Assembly: GCA_009663005.1 (NCBI GenBank)
Contig: VIGQ01000361.1
Span: forward strand, 10,001-27,500
Origin: Actinidia chinensis
Taxonomy: Eukaryota; Streptophyta; Magnoliopsida; Ericales; Actinidiaceae
Length of the DNA stretch: 17,500 nt
Direction of reading: 5' to 3'
A model generated the notes under the pieces. That model did not search any database. It saw only the letters and a list, made by a program, of their open reading frames with translations, and was not told where the DNA came from. Below are positions 17,245 to 17,500 of the stretch, in pieces. Position 1 is the stretch's first letter, and each line of letters opens with the position of its first letter. Both the position numbers and the translations under genes were made by a program.

Positions 17245-17500
17245 ACTGTCGAGTCCCAAATCGAGGTCCAATCCGAAGAGATCGAGGTCACCGATACTCA
17301 GGCGAACAGACAAGGCTGGTTGAGTCCCAATCGAGCCTATGAAGCCAAATCGGGTCCAAATCAAGAGAATGGAGGTCCTCCAGCTCAATTGAGCAATGAC
17401 ACTGCTGGTTGATTCCTAAATCGAGCCCTATGTGAACCAAATCGAGGTCCAATCACTAGAAATTGTAGGTCTCCAGACCTCAAGTGAGCGCAATGACAAG
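17245..17500. repeat. degenerate tandem repeat, about 90-bp unit, running off the window
   Basis: A unit starting GCTGGTTGA occurs at 17315 and 17404 (89-base spacing) and both copies end in GAGC..AATGAC. A partial earlier unit at about 17248 shares GAGTCCCAA. The 16-mer AAATCGAGGTCCAATC occurs identically at 17258-17273 and 17439-17454, with a variant at about 17346. The array is open at the window's right edge. Its nature (satellite, or repeats inside a transposon) cannot be decided here. Confidence 0.7.

Noticed and set aside
1..17500. A novel defence, CRISPR or biosynthetic gene system
   Set aside because: Everything recognisable is a plant pseudogene and decayed retroelements; no intact operon-like or repeat-spacer architecture is present.

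Overview
This is eukaryotic plant nuclear DNA, probably from a eudicot (inference). It is AT-rich, with intron-exon structure, degenerate Ty1/copia retrotransposons, a SINE-like fragment with a poly(A) tail and MITE-like inverted repeats. No bacterial-type gene, CRISPR array, tRNA or rRNA is visible.

The backbone of the window is a broken host gene on the + strand. Nine exon-like blocks between 3079 and 14973 fall in the order of the conserved segments of a class II diterpene synthase of the ent-copalyl diphosphate synthase (CPS, GA1-type) family, the first committed enzyme of gibberellin or labdane biosynthesis. Recognisable segments include KLEDENA, SPVLQE-like and NLKLTR; IPKDTMH; MQTKD...KFNGG; DLF-H; GICWARN; VFRHFEKNG; GMFNLYRA; GYALDMPWYA; LAKLDY; WYTECNLGEFGIS; SIFEP-RSKER; and TWQEE-DRHKG. 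Most splice sites still join these blocks at the expected place. The gene is dead: it has several frameshifts and stops, no recognisable N-terminal third, no recognisable last exon, and a frameshifting deletion that removes exactly the catalytic DXDD segment.

Layout. 1-3078: upstream AT-rich DNA with a GA microsatellite, a 31-bp-period repeat and a MITE candidate, and no recognised gene. 3079-7067: eight CPS exons, with a SINE-like fragment and a near-perfect palindrome in one intron and a 1.46-kb expanded intron at 4814-6274. 7076-about 14620: copia element A, inserted a few bases after a CPS splice donor. Its gag is interrupted by copia element B (8141-12068), which has both LTRs, a primer-binding site, a polypurine tract and a perfect 5-bp target duplication (GAAGG). 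Removing B rejoins the A gag reading. A has no 3' LTR, and the CPS exon expected just beyond it is also missing, which suggests one deletion took both. 14765-14973: a late CPS exon. 14974-16620: nothing recognised. 16621-17500: a G-quadruplex-like run, a promoter-like TATA region and a degenerate tandem array of about 90 bp that runs off the window.

Inferred order of events: CPS copy; insertion of A; insertion of B into A; deletion across the 3' end of A and the neighbouring exon. No gene in the window looks able to make a working protein.
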